DNA from: Cucumis sativus | Lineage: Eukaryota; Streptophyta; Magnoliopsida; Cucurbitales; Cucurbitaceae | Assembly (NCBI RefSeq): GCF_000004075.3 | Contig: NC_026656.2 | Location: forward strand, 18,486,607-18,550,606 | DNA: 64,000 bases | Direction of reading: 5' to 3' | Shown here: positions 1 through 12,651 of the stretch, in pieces | Layout of the letters: each line of letters starts with the position of its first letter | How positions within the stretch are numbered: the first letter of the stretch is position 1 | The notes under the pieces: model-generated | The model's input: the letters and a program-made list of their open reading frames with translations, nothing else | Told to the model about the DNA's origin: nothing | Databases searched by the model: none | Translations under genes and position numbers: made by a program

Positions 1-377
1 CAATCATTATAGTTAACTTCTGCTTGGTTGTTGAGAGGTCTCTCAAGATGGCCTATCTCACTGTATGAAAAGTTTTGCCCAAATTGTAATTTAGCTCGAT
101 TTGATCAATATCTAATTGTTAATGTTTATTAGTAATTAATTAAGTAATAACTTTTAGCTTGCTTTTAATGTAACGATTGTTTAAATAAGATTAGCCTAAA
201 ACCCACATATTAACTAATAATAGATATTAGAAGCCTTTTCCATTTCGCAACAAGATTACATAAACACAAGAAGGACCAACTTGCTCAAGCCCAGCCCTTC
301 CTTCCTTTATTAGTGAAAGTCAAAAGCTTAGGAAACAAAAACATAAAATCATAGGGTGTTGCCAATTTTAATTTCTA
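1..377. other. 3' flank of first EF-hand gene, no gene
   Basis: AT-rich sequence downstream of the minus-strand EF-hand gene. It presumably contains that gene's 3' UTR. No coding exon, RNA gene or repeat was recognised. Confidence 0.6.
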
Positions 378-641
378 TCAACGCCTTCTTTTCTGAAACC
401 TTTCGGCATAATCGATGAGTTTGTCAAGCTCGTCTTCTGAGATGAGGCCGTCACCATTCTCATCACAATAAGCCATGCCGTAGTGAGCTTTGTAGAATGG
501 TATAGAGTGACCCAAGAACCCCATGGCTTTGATGAGCTCACTGATGCTGAGGTAACCGTCTCCGTCGATGTCGTGCTCACGGAAGATTTCCTTCATCTCT
601 TCCCTTGAGAAATTGAACTTGCTTACACCAGGAAGAGCCAT
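378..641 (-). CDS. Small two-EF-hand calcium-binding protein (87 aa)
   Basis: Probable Ca2+ sensor of the small calmodulin-like/polcalcin-like type. Two canonical EF-hand loops are visible: DIDGDGYLSISE at residues 24-35 and DENGDGLISEDE at residues 60-71. Both carry acidic residues at loop positions 1, 3 and 12, and Gly at position 6. The tail is basic (KRRR). The open frame runs 33 codons further upstream, but that part lies at or upstream of a TATA-like box (about 723-730), so the start at 641 (MALPG) is preferred. It is a single exon. A related three-EF-hand gene lies 3.7 kb away on the other strand. No signal peptide or membrane segment is seen. The loops make calcium binding likely; the partner and pathway are unknown. 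Confidence 0.87.
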   Translation of the reverse strand: MALPGVSKFNFSREEMKEIFREHDIDGDGYLSISELIKAMGFLGHSIPFYKAHYGMAYCDENGDGLISEDELDKLIDYAERFQKRRR

Positions 642-722
642 TTCTTTTGTGGGAAAAAGGATATAGCTTCGTGTTTGTTTATTGCGTTTGGGGTTGTGAG
701 TTTTGAGTGTGTGTGTTTTGGG

Positions 723-730
723 GTATTTAT
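723..730 (-). promoter_or_regulatory. TATA-like box of first EF-hand gene
   Basis: On the minus strand this reads ATAAATAC, about 82 bases upstream of the chosen ATG. It excludes the more upstream in-frame ATG at 740 from the transcript. Confidence 0.5.
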
Positions 731-2403
731 GGATGTACAAACAAAGGCTTTATTCTTATTATATCTTATGATATGATGGTCCCATTATATTCTTACCTTA
801 TGACAACAGTCACATATTCCACCTCAAAAACTTGCATCTGGTCACCTTTCACTCATTATTTAATTTTATGGTTAACTAATAATCTTTTATCTAGATATTA
901 ACAAGAGGGGAATCAAGAAATGCATCCAAACATCTCTATTGGGTTAATCAAGAAATGCGTCTAAACATCTCTATTCGGTTAATGTACCTATTTTAGTTTT
1001 CAGGCTTAAAATAACTTGTTACCTAAAATGTCAATAAATGTACAAAATAATTTGTATTTGTATTGTTAGTATTACTTGATTGTAACACTTAACTTATTGT
1101 TATTTTTCTGAAAAACAAAAGTAGGTCAAAATTTTGTTGACACGTTGAATTCTGTGTATGCTTTTTCATGAAAACTCTATTGAAAGCTTCTTTTTAAAAA
1201 AGAAAAAAGAAAATCTAAGATTTATCCATTTAGACATTTAAAAGTATATAATCTTATAATAAATTAAAAGAAAAACTAAAATAATATTTTAACAAAATTT
1301 ATATATTTTTAAAAAAAACACGTACAAGTGATACATCGTCCAAATATCTTCACTAAGTAGACATCTTCTTAGCATCTTCATTTGATATGTATAAAAAAAA
1401 GTAAAACGACGACAAAATATGAGTTAGAGATAAGTGCATTAAATAAAGAAAATCAATAACTAGTGATGTTAAAATTAAGTTTATTTAGTTAAAATAATGT
1501 AACATTTTTATTTATAGGCATTTGAAGAACTTTCCTATATTTCTTTTACTCCCTGCTCTTGAAAAGAAAGAATTCAAACTTTAAATAAAAACCATATCAT
1601 TTTCCATCATTAACTTCCTATTTTTTAATTATTATTTTTAAATAGAGCAAAATAAAAATTATAATAAAATGTATCTATACGTGTCCTTATCACCAACAAA
1701 TGGTAAAATTTTATTGTATTTGTAATTATTTTCAACAATTATATTATTTAAAATCATTATTCTTTTTGAATTGAAAACTAAAGTATTGATTAAATTTATT
1801 GTAATATATCAGCAACTTTTGAGGTCATTGTTTCATCTTTGATCTCTCTCTATGGAAGACCTAAATTTGGTTCAATTCAAAATGATTCTATCATTGATCA
1901 TCTGTTCTTCTTTTTCTTCTAAAAAAGGCATACAACAGTGTGTGATGACGAAGGACCAAAATTTATGCATACAATACAGTGTATATATACATATATAGTA
2001 TGGGGTTATTCTAGAAGAAAAAGAGAATATAAGTCTTTTTGTTGTGGCAGAAATTTGGAATCTGCATGGGATGAAAAAGGGCATCTGCTTCTATTTATAT
2101 TATATAATATTCTTTGAAATGACAATAATGGAGGGAAGCATAAATTTACAATACCTCTCATAAACATCAAATAATTTATAATGGGACTCCCATCTAATAC
2201 TTAGGGAAAGGGAAAATATTTCTTTACAAATTAAAAAGCATTCATGCAGTTTTGAAAAATGCAGATCAAACGGAGGAAGTGCACTTTCTCAATCTTTCTC
2301 TATTTGCTATATTTGAAAATATGTTTTTAAAAAAATTCATTTAAAACAATTACTCTAGAAAAAGGTTATTGTTAGACTGATGCTTTTGTATCGATAGATT
2401 ATC
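731..2403. other. AT-rich spacer, no gene
   Basis: Upstream region of the first EF-hand gene. It holds a 35-bp tandem duplication at 911-980 (two copies differing at a few bases). Otherwise only A/T-rich low-complexity sequence is seen. The one open frame (1872-2084, -) has no recognisable features. Confidence 0.6.
911..980. repeat. 35-bp tandem duplication
   Basis: Two adjacent copies (911-945, 946-980) that begin AATCAAGAAATGC and end GGTT, differing at a few positions. Confidence 0.85.
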
Positions 2404-3865
2404 TGTTAGAGTATTTAATAAATAATATTGATATAATTACATTTTGGTATTAGGTTAATTAGTGTTAGTTTAATTTAGGTAATATAGCCTATCCGAGATC
2501 TTAGTTTATCTAAGCTTATATCATTGTTGTAATTGTTATTTTAGAAACCCTAATGAAGTTTTTCTATCTCTCGCTCACTATACTGTCTTTGTCCCTCTAA
2601 AATTCTAGAGTTTTCATGGCATCAGAGTCCAAAATTTTCTAAAACTCAAAACTCTCCCTTTTTTTCTTTGAAGTCGTCATAGGCTGCATGTAACAAGAAA
2701 CTTAAAACTTAAAACCCTCCCTCTACCCAAACTCTCAAATCACATCACAGTAGTCTATCTTCGGATCTTTCTTCCACCCTTTTTGAAGAATTGTTATTTT
2801 TAACCTAACAAAGCTTTTACCTTATCAGGCTAACTTCATTTTTTAAAACTAATTTTTTTCAGAAAAAGGAGTTTTTTCAAAAATAGAAAAATTTGTATAT
2901 ACACTCTATAAAACAAAACTGCTAAAAGACACACACAAAAAAAAAAAAATGTATACTCAAAGTTCTATATTTTATAATTTCACTTTGAAAATATCAATTT
3001 GTCCCTGTTATATTGTAAGTAATTTCTATTTCACATTTTTCTATTACCACTTTCCAAACCCAATTTCAAATTTGAAACTTACTAATTTTTCTTTTGTTGG
3101 GCTTTCTTGTAAGGATAGAAAAATTAATGGTAAAAAAAAGTTCTTACGTGGAATTTCCCTTAAGATTTGAAAATTTTGGGAAAATTTCATAAATTCCAAC
3201 GCTAAACTATGAACAGTAAATTTAAAAAATTGAAAACTTAAAAGAAAACTATCCTCTTTAAAAATAAAAAATAAAAGCCTTAAATTTAAGTTTAAAACAA
3301 TCACTAACTTAATCTTACTGAGAAAAATTGAAATAAAATTAAAATAAAGCTTATGAAATTGGAAATTGTTATTTTAAAAAAAATGGTAGAATTATTATTT
3401 TTTAAGAAAACATAAATTTGCAAATCAAGTGGACAGATTTGGAAAAGATACACTGTAGAATCTACAGCTCGCTATGTAACGTTATTGTTCTTGATCATAA
3501 ACAACACAACAATTCTCGATCGTCTTCGCTCAAGTTTTGCTTATAATAAAATTAGTCAACCACGCTGTAGTAGCAAATTTGTTGATATCATATATCACTT
3601 TACAGTTGATTTTGTTGTGATTGGATAAAATTTCATTGCAAGTACATGTAAAAATGGCGTAGCAGCATAGGTTCAGTAATACTACTCCTTTTTTATTATA
3701 TATAAAATTGAATGACCCCATTTTATATCTACGTTTGCATATTCTTACATAAGATCGAATCCCTAATGATCTTCAAATTTCAATCCAGAAACCATCCTTT
3801 GTATTATGTGATAATCAAGAAGCAGCTGTTCATATAGCCTCCAACTCAATCTTCCATCAAAACTT
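2404..3865 (+). mobile_element. Ty1/copia LTR retrotransposon fossil (broken)
   Basis: A Ty1/copia remnant. A terminal repeat of about 213 bp spans 2404-2616, starting TGTTAGAG and ending CA. It is followed directly by a primer-binding-site-like sequence (2617-2628, tggcatcagagt) that resembles the initiator-tRNA-Met site usual for copia. About 1.15 kb further on, 3768-3865 encodes a recognisable copia RNase H segment containing LCDNQEAAVHIASNS. Most of the interior and the second terminal repeat were not recognised. The element is old, heavily reduced and clearly not functional. Confidence 0.7.
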
Positions 3866-4309
3866 TGTAAATTTTAATATATGGGAGATTATTTATAGAT
3901 TTCAGGAAATATGTATAATATAAATAAGTTTACGAGTGGAATTTGTTAACAGAAAAGGGAAAAACAGTATTGAGGAAATTTTAAAAACATTTTTTTCATT
4001 TTTCTTGCAAAGTTTGAGGAGAAACTTCTATACATTGTTTCTTTTGTATTATTGATGTTTGGTGCATGTGAAACATATTTTTACCAATATAAAGTATGTG
4101 AGGTTCTAATTTTGTAAATATATACTAAGAATGTTAACAATTTTACAATAAGAGAGTTATGTTCCATTAACATGTGAAAAAGAAATGAGGTTAAAAAGTC
4201 AAACCAAAGTTCCTTTTTGAGCTACTATAAAATACTTGAACCATGTTACGTTTTGTTTCATCTTCAAACAATCCAATCAAACAAACATATATATAATTTT
4301 AGTTTAAGA
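3866..4309. other. Promoter region of second EF-hand gene
   Basis: AT-rich upstream region. A TATA box (about 4225-4232, CTATAAAA) sits roughly 80 bases before the chosen start codon. No other feature was recognised. Confidence 0.5.
4225..4232 (+). promoter_or_regulatory. TATA box of second EF-hand gene
   Basis: CTATAAAA. It lies downstream of the first in-frame ATG (4217), so that ATG should not be in the mRNA. This supports initiation at 4310. Confidence 0.6.
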
Positions 4310-4825
4310 ATGTCTGTCTCTCATCTTCAAGCTTGGGCTAAGAATGAAGCAAATGAGTTGATAAAGAAGTATGATAGAAATGGTGATGGTGTTCTCACTA
4401 AAGAAGAGCTACAATCTTTCCTTCGTGATGCTCGTGGTTCAACTCAACTCAATAATATAAGGAATGTATCGTCTAGCACAGTCCCAAAAACTAACGAAAA
4501 TCTTGCACAGAAGGTTAGCTCAAATACTTGCATAACACCAAAAAAGCAGTTGTTGGATAAAGCTCAAGGTTCGTCGAAACAATCTAATGTACCTTTGAGT
4601 CGAGAGCAGATAAAAGAGATTTTTAAATATCATGACAGCAACAAAGATGGTTTTCTCAGCATACGGGAGTTAACAAAAGCTTTCAGCTCTATGGGATCAA
4701 TTGTCCCATTTTGCAAAGCTCGATATGCTATGGCTTATGCTGATGTCGATGAAGACGGTCTTGTCAGTGAGGCCGAGCTTGACAAACTCATTGATTATGC
4801 CCATAAAATCATCAAGAAGAAATGA
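4310..4825 (+). CDS. Three-EF-hand calcium-binding protein (171 aa)
   Basis: Calmodulin-like protein, single exon. EF-hand loops: DRNGDGVLTKEE (residues 22-33), DSNKDGFLSIRE (109-120) and DVDEDGLVSEAE (145-156). A polar Ser/Thr/Asn-rich linker of about 70 residues separates the first hand from the C-terminal pair. The C-terminal half closely resembles the whole 87-aa protein at 378-641 (shared patterns include SREQ/EMKEIF, MAYAD/MAYCD, ELDKLIDYA and a basic tail). The two genes are therefore paralogs, and this one has an extra N-terminal EF-hand and linker. The start was chosen because the upstream in-frame ATG precedes the TATA box. All loops keep the acidic ligands, so Ca2+ binding is expected; the target is unknown. 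Confidence 0.87.
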   Translation: MSVSHLQAWAKNEANELIKKYDRNGDGVLTKEELQSFLRDARGSTQLNNIRNVSSSTVPKTNENLAQKVSSNTCITPKKQLLDKAQGSSKQSNVPLSREQIKEIFKYHDSNKDGFLSIRELTKAFSSMGSIVPFCKARYAMAYADVDEDGLVSEAELDKLIDYAHKIIKKK

Positions 4826-6395
4826 GCTTTCAAGGATAATTCTGTGTGTTCTACATAGAGAATTATGTAACTAGAAGTAAAATATTAAAAATATTAAAAA
4901 TAATTAAAATAATTATTTAAAATTAAAATATCATATGTTGGAATTTTATTTTTGTTGCAAAAAGCATTGTAATTAAAGCTTCTCATTATTAATAAAATAA
5001 AAGAGATGTATGTTGGAATTAAAAATCTTAATCTGTTATCGTTAAGTGTTAATATTAATCTCTCTCTCTTTGTTAATGATTAACAAACACATTATGATAA
5101 ATATGGCCTTAATCTATGAACATAAGCTCAAAATATTGAACCAAAATTTAAAATTTGATAACTCTTCCCAATTGAATTCATAGTTTATTTTTTATTATAT
5201 GTAGAATGCACTCACAATATGATATATTACATATTTTTGGATTTAGGCTGCCCTGTTTTTAAGTTTTAATTTTTTAGAGTTAGAGGCTGGTTGAGTGGAT
5301 GTAATTTACCTTGTTGTAATTACTTCTTTTTTTTTCAATGAAGATTTGATTCTCTTTCAACTTGTCTACAACACTAAATAGGAAATAGGATATAGAAAGG
5401 ATTTCAAACTTATACATGCATGAAGCAGAACCTTTTAACATTTAAAACATGATACTTTCCAAATACTACGTGTATATTTCATATAAAATCATAACTACGT
5501 ATAACCATTATTCCAATATAAAACTGTAAAAAATTGACCCTTTAATCTCAAGAAAAGAAATAGTCAATTAATGTTAAATAGTATTTATTTTGACACAATA
5601 TCTCTTTTCTACTTTAATTGAAATGACAAATATATTCTAACAAACGTAAATAATGACTTCTAATTTGTTCAAGTATATACAGACGTGTGTATACATGTGT
5701 AAATATGTGTGGGTGGGTGTATAGAAAGAAAGAAGAAAATCTCCATCAAATGTATACATTTAAATAATAATAATAAAAGAAATAAACTTAATTATTGAGG
5801 AATTCAGCCATGTTCGTGGTGTAAGGAAATTCCTTCAGAAAGGTATTAAGGCAAATGTACCAGCATTTAATTTGTACATAACAAGGGAACAGAAGATGGG
5901 AATTTATTCACATTTCAAGGAATTTTCCTCACTTTCTTCCTCAAGGGAAATAAATACATATCTTATAGAACTTAGTTATTGACCTATGAATTTAAACTAC
6001 ATATATACTTACAGAACCTAAACTCTTGGTGGATGAAAACACCAGACTGTACAATAATATACTATGTCCAGTATGTAACAAAAATTTCAACTTAGCAGAT
6101 AGCAGCATGAAATATGAACTGATTCTGCCGATGAATTTTGATGGGAATTAATGTGGGCAATCAGCAATTGATCCAGGAGTTTAATAATCTCTATCAATGA
6201 ATTTAGCAAGAAAATCCACCTGGATCGGAGCAAGTTACACCAACAAGATTGTTGGAGAATATCAGAGAAATGCTAAAATTTCAGCAGATGACATAACATA
6301 GGAATTTGTAAATCAGAATCTACTAACCGAGCACATTTAATCCCCAGATTCAAGGATCACCAATAATGTAACGAGAATCTTTTAGGCAGACAACT
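4826..6395. other. Convergent spacer and 3' UTRs
   Basis: Between the plus-strand EF-hand gene and the 3' end of PAH2. It must hold both 3' UTRs. AT-rich, with no recognisable exon or repeat family. Confidence 0.55.
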
Positions 6396-9300
6396 TTAAA
6401 AATCTACCAAGGGAGGTGGCAGTTTCCAGTAATTCCATGAATTGAAATCCTCCTGTGAAAACAACCGAAGAATTGGTTCAATAAAAGTAATTCAAGAATT
6501 AGTCCAAGTTCAGTTTGGAGATTAAGAACCTGCTCGGATGAGGTCATGGGAGGAAACATCCCATTGACAAGAGTGTGAAGAGAAGTATAAGATTTCGTGT
6601 CGACACGGCGGTTTACAACAACCTCCCCCTACAAGCATGAATTTTTTTATGAATTCTGATGCTACCAAGTAATATAAGATTATTCTGTTTTTCAACTCAT
6701 ATTCATGAATCCCCCCCCCTAAATACCTTGGGATTAATAATGAAAATTTTTCCTTTTGGAATTCCAACTTTAAGGTAGCTAAATTCATCCGTGTCCCTGT
6801 TTCCAAACCCAGCATAAAATGGATTGCAATCTGGAGGAAATAGTTCTCGAATTCTCTAAAAGTTACAAAAAGCAGACTATGAGCCATCTTATTCAGAAGT
6901 CAGATCACATGTAAACATATGATATTCAAAATTTCTAATTTGAGGGATTGTATCCAGAAAATTGCTTAATTCCAAGTAAAAATACATTTTTAACAGTCAT
7001 GCATCGAAACTGCAGCTCATCAAAGTATACTTATGAAAATGAAGAATGTAAAATTTGTATAAGTTTCAATATCAAAGAAAAATATCAACAAAGATAGAAG
7101 AAACTAACCTCCAAGCAAGCAATCTTGAACTCATGAGGAGCCCGCCTAATAACTGTGAAGGAGGAAATGAGCTCAAAGGTATTTATTCACAAATCCAAGC
7201 ATGCCTAGCCTATTTATATGTTTTTCAATTATTGCATTGTTAAGAACTTTTCTCTTCAAATTATGCTTACAACCCATTCTCCACAATTAGCCAGGAAAAC
7301 TTCACGCACCCCAAAGCTAGAATTAGGAGATAGGTTTTTTTACCAGAAAGCTTAATTTTAAGTTTTTTTCCAAGGAAAGCATCCCCTGCTCTATACCCTC
7401 CCTCTACCCCGGGCATATGCTTTCAATAAACCAGGCATTTAGAATCACAAGATGGATGCAAATGCCGGAGACTCTTAAAAGGCCAAAGGATTTGAAGGAC
7501 TCTGCTAAAGTATGTGTATTTCAAGGGAAAAACATACTGCATCAAACTACTAAATAGTTGCAATTTCCTAGTTTAAATATAAACAATAAATCTAAGAATA
7601 CATTCAATAACCAAAACTTTCTCCAGAACATCTAGCAATTTACTAAAATCTAGACTTAGAAGAGAGAAGTGTTGAATAGTAATTCTCAAAAGCATAAATA
7701 GGAGGGAAAAGCTATAATATGTTTCACGTAATTTCTAACTAAGAGAAGGGATAAAAGGCAGTAACCTTCACGATATAGTGAAGGGAAAAGCCCATCAGGG
7801 GAGATAACAACAGGCCCCTCTGGTAAAGCCTTCCCATCCTGCATTGATACAAACCAGGTAAAGATCAATCGTGGAGTAGTCAAGAATTTAAGCTCTAAAT
7901 AGTGAATACATTACTTGTTTAAGGTTGAAAAGAAATTGACGGGTGTGATACGCCTGAGAAATTGATCGTGCACTGAGAAAAAGCAATTGGTACCCATTTT
8001 CCTGAAAAGATATAAAAATAAATTAAATTGGGAGAGTTCATTGCATCATAATTCATCACATACGATCGTCCAACTAATGAGGATGGGATAAAAGCTTACC
8101 TTAATAGCAGAAAATAAATTTGTGACACCTGTTTGTGACCAATCCATTCCAACAAAGGGCATGAATTGACCCAGAACATCCGACCTAAGAAAGTGACAGA
8201 AGAGGAAAAAGTAAAGAGAGTGAGCACAAGAGAGGAAAAAAAAGAAGAAAAAAGGGTAAATATTTGTTTAAGTCCCGTTTGATAACTTCTTTTTTAGAAA
8301 TTGACTAAGAATTCAAGTGTTTCTGTAAGGAAGTTGAAAGTCGTAGCTTGGAACTTGAGAGGAAACAAGCATGAATTTCAAATTCAGAAAACTAAAAATT
8401 AAATCATCGTCAAATGAGGTTTGAGCTGTTTATTGTGCAAGAACATTTGGCAAAACAAGAAAGAACTCCATTGACTGAAAAGCTAACGGTACAAATAAGC
8501 CAGACTTGAACAAATGATAGAAAAGCAAGGAAAATTTACTGTGGAAAATTTCTGTTTTCATTTTCTTTCTTTAATGGCAAAAAAAAACAGTGATTAATTA
8601 ATAATAGAATGGAAAGTGAAACAAATCACCAATGTAATAACAAATATGGGAATCCTCCTACACTGCGTACAAACAAAAGAAATACTAAAATCAAAAGATT
8701 TGACTTTCTTCAGCTATAACCAAAAATGGACTCTAGTTCAATAGGTTCGACATCTTCCTAAAAGTCTTCCTTTTCTTTACCACCGGATGATCAAATAACA
8801 TGAACAAACTGCTGAACCGTACATTTCTGAAGAGTACCACTCTTCTTTGACGTCATTCCACCAAAAATAAAGTTCAACAGCCACCAAACCAGCCAAGTAG
8901 TAATTCAGGCTTCTCATCTCTCAGTTACATACTATTTTGCAGCCCTATTTATACAATGAACAGAAAGTTCATCATCAAAACTCTATTCTGAAAAGTTTAC
9001 CCAACCACCATTGTATTCTCTGAACAGCCAACAGGCGAAAAGCATTTATCTGATTTCTTATGATCTGAATTTCAAGGAGTCAGTGATGGTTAAATTCCTG
9101 CATTGGCAATACAGTTGGCTTGTGTTTCCCAAGCTTGCATGAAAACTTCCTACTAACATAGAAATTAGGAAGTGTTCAAGAACTACCTATTCATGTTTAG
9201 TTCACAAAGGTTTCGTTTCTGCAGCTGGAGAATTTAACCCTAATATAATTTTCCCACAACTGAATCGCTAAGTGAATAATGAAGAAAACTCGTGTACAAG

Positions 9301-12300
9301 AAACTTGATTCCAGGGCTTTTTTTCTTCCGATAAGAAACAAACGTCCAATATCAAAGAGAATGTTAATTTGATGGCAGAAGATTCTAATGACTCAACCAA
9401 GTGCCCTGTTTTCATTCTGGAAAGGTATATAAAGGAGCCAACAACTGGAGCAAATAATACCAAACAAGAGTTACTCTGCATAAATAAAACTATGCTCAAA
9501 ATCAGTATATCACATCCAAAATCATCAGGATAAAAGAACATACTTTGTTATTGTCCCATCCACATCTGATATCACTACACGAGTATTCCATTTCCATAAA
9601 TAAATCCGGGCATCAACCTATTCAGAAACATAATCATAAACAAATGCAAATATGAAGGGAAATAAATAAAGAAATAGGACAGGGGTGGCTGAATTCTTCT
9701 TATTATTATTATTTAAAAAAAAAAAAACCTTGACCTGCTGCTTTCCAAGCACTGCAGTGTAAAATGTGAAAGTTATCGTGTTCCCCCCTTCCTTGAGATT
9801 TAAGGATGCCAGCTGCTCTGATGTCGGTGAGAGGGATTTAACCATCTGTTTCTCTACCTTGTGCTTAACAATGCTTGCTTCTCCATCCAGTCCATTATTT
9901 CTATCTGAATCCTTCTTAATATCAAAATCTATGCATCCATCAACAGCTGATTGAGTTCCTTTACTAGAATTAGATCTTTTAAAAGAGAAAGGCCAAAGTT
10001 TCCAATTTCCAACTGGGTCAACAGTTGCTTCTGCTGGACTACCTGCACAAGTTTTCTCAATGGGATCAAGAGCTATAATGCGTTTCATTACGAACATACA
10101 TTCATGTTTTCACTAATAATGATCCTCAACTAAATAGAGCACCTCACTCCATAAAGAATAACTGCCAAATTTTAATCATAAAGAAAGGAAGCAATATAAT
10201 TCTTAAAAAACACAAAGGATCATTTACATAATCTAGAGCCTAAACAGTTACAAAATTGATGAAACAGTAAAGGTACTCAAAGATAAATTTTTACAATAAG
10301 ATATCTAAATTATCTTACCTGCTCCAGAGTTACGAATAATATTTTTTCGTTCTTCTGAAACCCATGGTTCTTCAGATTTTGACCGATCCTCTGCCACTTT
10401 CTCTTCTCCATCACCACCAGTCTTGGAGCTTGCATTATCCTTACAAAATTCCATCCAGTTCAATGGTTTTGAATTTGAGTCCACAGAATGGCTTAGAGGA
10501 TGATTGAGCTTACAGACAATTGAATTATCAATCCTAGCCTGCATATTGGGTAGTGAAGCTGCCAGACGCTCAACTTCTTTACTAGAAATTGGATGACTTG
10601 GAGGAATTGTGATGGGACTTGTAATCCTCTGATTGAAGATCTCTTGACTGTCTACAGAACTGCTTGTCACATAACTTCTATTTGCAAACCTATCCTCTTC
10701 ATCAATGCTACTTGGATATACTAATGGATAATCTTCTTTATCATCGAAATGTTGACTTTCTGACTCTATACTCCCATTAACCTCAGTTTTTGGAACATCA
10801 ATATCACTGAAAAGGAATTGTTCATCATCTGAATTTGTTGCCGGCAGTATATGACTTTCTTTTGTTGCAACTCTGTTATCAATAGAACTCAAAGAATTTT
10901 GGAACTTGCTGGTCACACTTCCATCTACACTTTTGTCATCTTGAAAATCTGAGCAGAAACTTGAACCTGTGCTATCAAACTTCAATTCTTTAACGGAACC
11001 AGGCATTTCTTCTGTGGACACAATTTGAGAATAGGAAGCTTCAAGTGTTGGTGTTTTTTCTTGATCCATTGTGTTGCCTTCATGAACAGAACTAATACAA
11101 TGATCCACTTGTTGAGAAGAGTTCACAAGGACTTCAACTTTTTCAGTCTCTATTTCAAAATCTCCTGCTACCACACTAGATTCTGTATCCTGATCAAAAA
11201 ATTTGGATATATCAGTGCTAATAAAAAAGAGTCGCATTAATGGGAAAAAAAATTCAGTAGACCTTCTAACCTTAAAGGTCATAGCAACTTCTTTTTATCA
11301 ACTCTTTATATCGGTAAGAATGCTAGAACTAGACTTTGAATTTAACAATCCTATGAGTGTGTGACTGTTTTGTTCACGTCAGAATAAAGCTTACCTCAAG
11401 ATGAACTTTAGTTGTCAAGTGCAATCCCTCAGTTTGAATATCAATGATCCCAGATCCTCCATTGGTCAGATGGGAGACTTCATGAGTCAGTACCCTTGAA
11501 TCATCCATTGTCAACATTGATTGCTTGGAAGTTTCATAGAACATTAAAGATTGCACTGCATCGGATTCACTCTTGTCTTCAGACATGTTGAATACATGAG
11601 AAGCAATATTTGTTTCATCAGATAAGTGCTCCATTAGCAACGAAATTTGGGACTTGGAATCTACATTTTCAGCGAAGGTTCCCATCGCCTGCACAGTCTC
11701 TTTTTCACTCTGTTGGATATCTATTGGTGCATATTTCACTTCATATGTCCTGTCAAAAACCTTTTCCCCTATAATAGAAGTTTCAACCATTTGATCCTTG
11801 ATGTTTAAACTTGACATTTCTCTAGTCACCTCAATAGAAAGCTCTAGCTTTTCTGATTCTAATTGAGAGCCATTTGTCACGGGCTTGTTGCAGGTGTTGT
11901 TATCGAAGATTTTATCAATACTATTTCCCATGTTAGCTTTTACAGTTGATGTCACGTGGCTTTTCTCATCATCTCTCCTCAAATTTTCCTCATCCTTGCC
12001 ATCTGAAGTGTCAATGGAAGAAAACTTAGAAGAATCCGTTTTCTCAAGCTTTTGGGCGCGAAGATTGGTAGACCACCTAACCTCTAAAAGATCAGCTGCA
12101 ATTTCAGCACGCTCCAGAGAATCTACCCTTGCAACAGATGTACCCGCATGAAGATCTTCTTTCATTGATTTACGACCCCATACAAATCCAAGTATCTGTC
12201 GCCGGGAGGTAGTTTTTGTCACTATCTTCCCATTATTATTACTCTGCTCGATCCCATCTATTGAACTCTTAGTGTTATAGTAGCAACTTTGTGAACTAAG

Positions 12301-12651
12301 GATCCTCCTACCATCCAGTTCCTGCAGTATCTCATCACCTGAAGAAGAAGGATATAATCCAGGTTCTCCTTCAACATCAACTTCCCTCAAAAAATAAGCT
12401 TCTCCTTTATGATCTAAATACATCTGAAAATTAGCTTCAACCCCATTTACAACTATGCTGACCACCTTCTCCTTCGTCTTCAAAACACCTTGAAATTTTC
12501 CAAACTTTACATACCAAGGTGATGATTTAAAACTACCATCCTGCTGTTGGACTACAACAATATCCACAGCTCCACCAAACGGATGAAATGGCCCAGAAAC
12601 GGTATAAACACCCTTTGAAATGTAGCTCCCTAGTAACCCCACAGCGTTCAT
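6396..12651 (-). CDS. PAH2: Phosphatidate phosphatase, lipin family (PAH2 type)
   Basis: Mg2+-dependent phosphatidic acid phosphohydrolase (phosphatidate to diacylglycerol), which in plants limits ER phospholipid synthesis. Eleven coding exons: 12651-11395, 11189-10319, 10072-9735, 9617-9544, 8184-8100, 8001-7915, 7838-7766, 7152-7109, 6855-6727, 6628-6530, 6452-6396. They total 3114 nt in frame (1037 aa). The N-terminus (MNAVG...[22 protein letters not shown]) is the N-Lip domain. The C-Lip haloacid-dehalogenase domain carries the catalytic DVDGT at about 840-844, then [40 protein letters not shown] and [10 protein letters not shown]. The N-terminus matches Arabidopsis PAH2 better than PAH1. 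Odd: the conserved segment between the acidic linker and KLWPFSF (SLC...GMG, FPWDAAAP type) is absent. Exons 2 and 3 join in phase, and the 246-bp intron between them contains no such exon. Confidence 0.92.

Noticed and set aside
7055-7243. Plus-strand open frame
   Set aside because: It is the antisense shadow of PAH2 exon 8 and its introns.
8192-8227. miR156-like sequence: TGACAGAAGAG and AGAGTGAGCAC occur in order
   Set aside because: The two halves are separated by about 13 extra bases, so the mature 20-mer is not present. No star-strand sequence or foldback is seen within 150 bp. It lies antisense inside a PAH2 intron.
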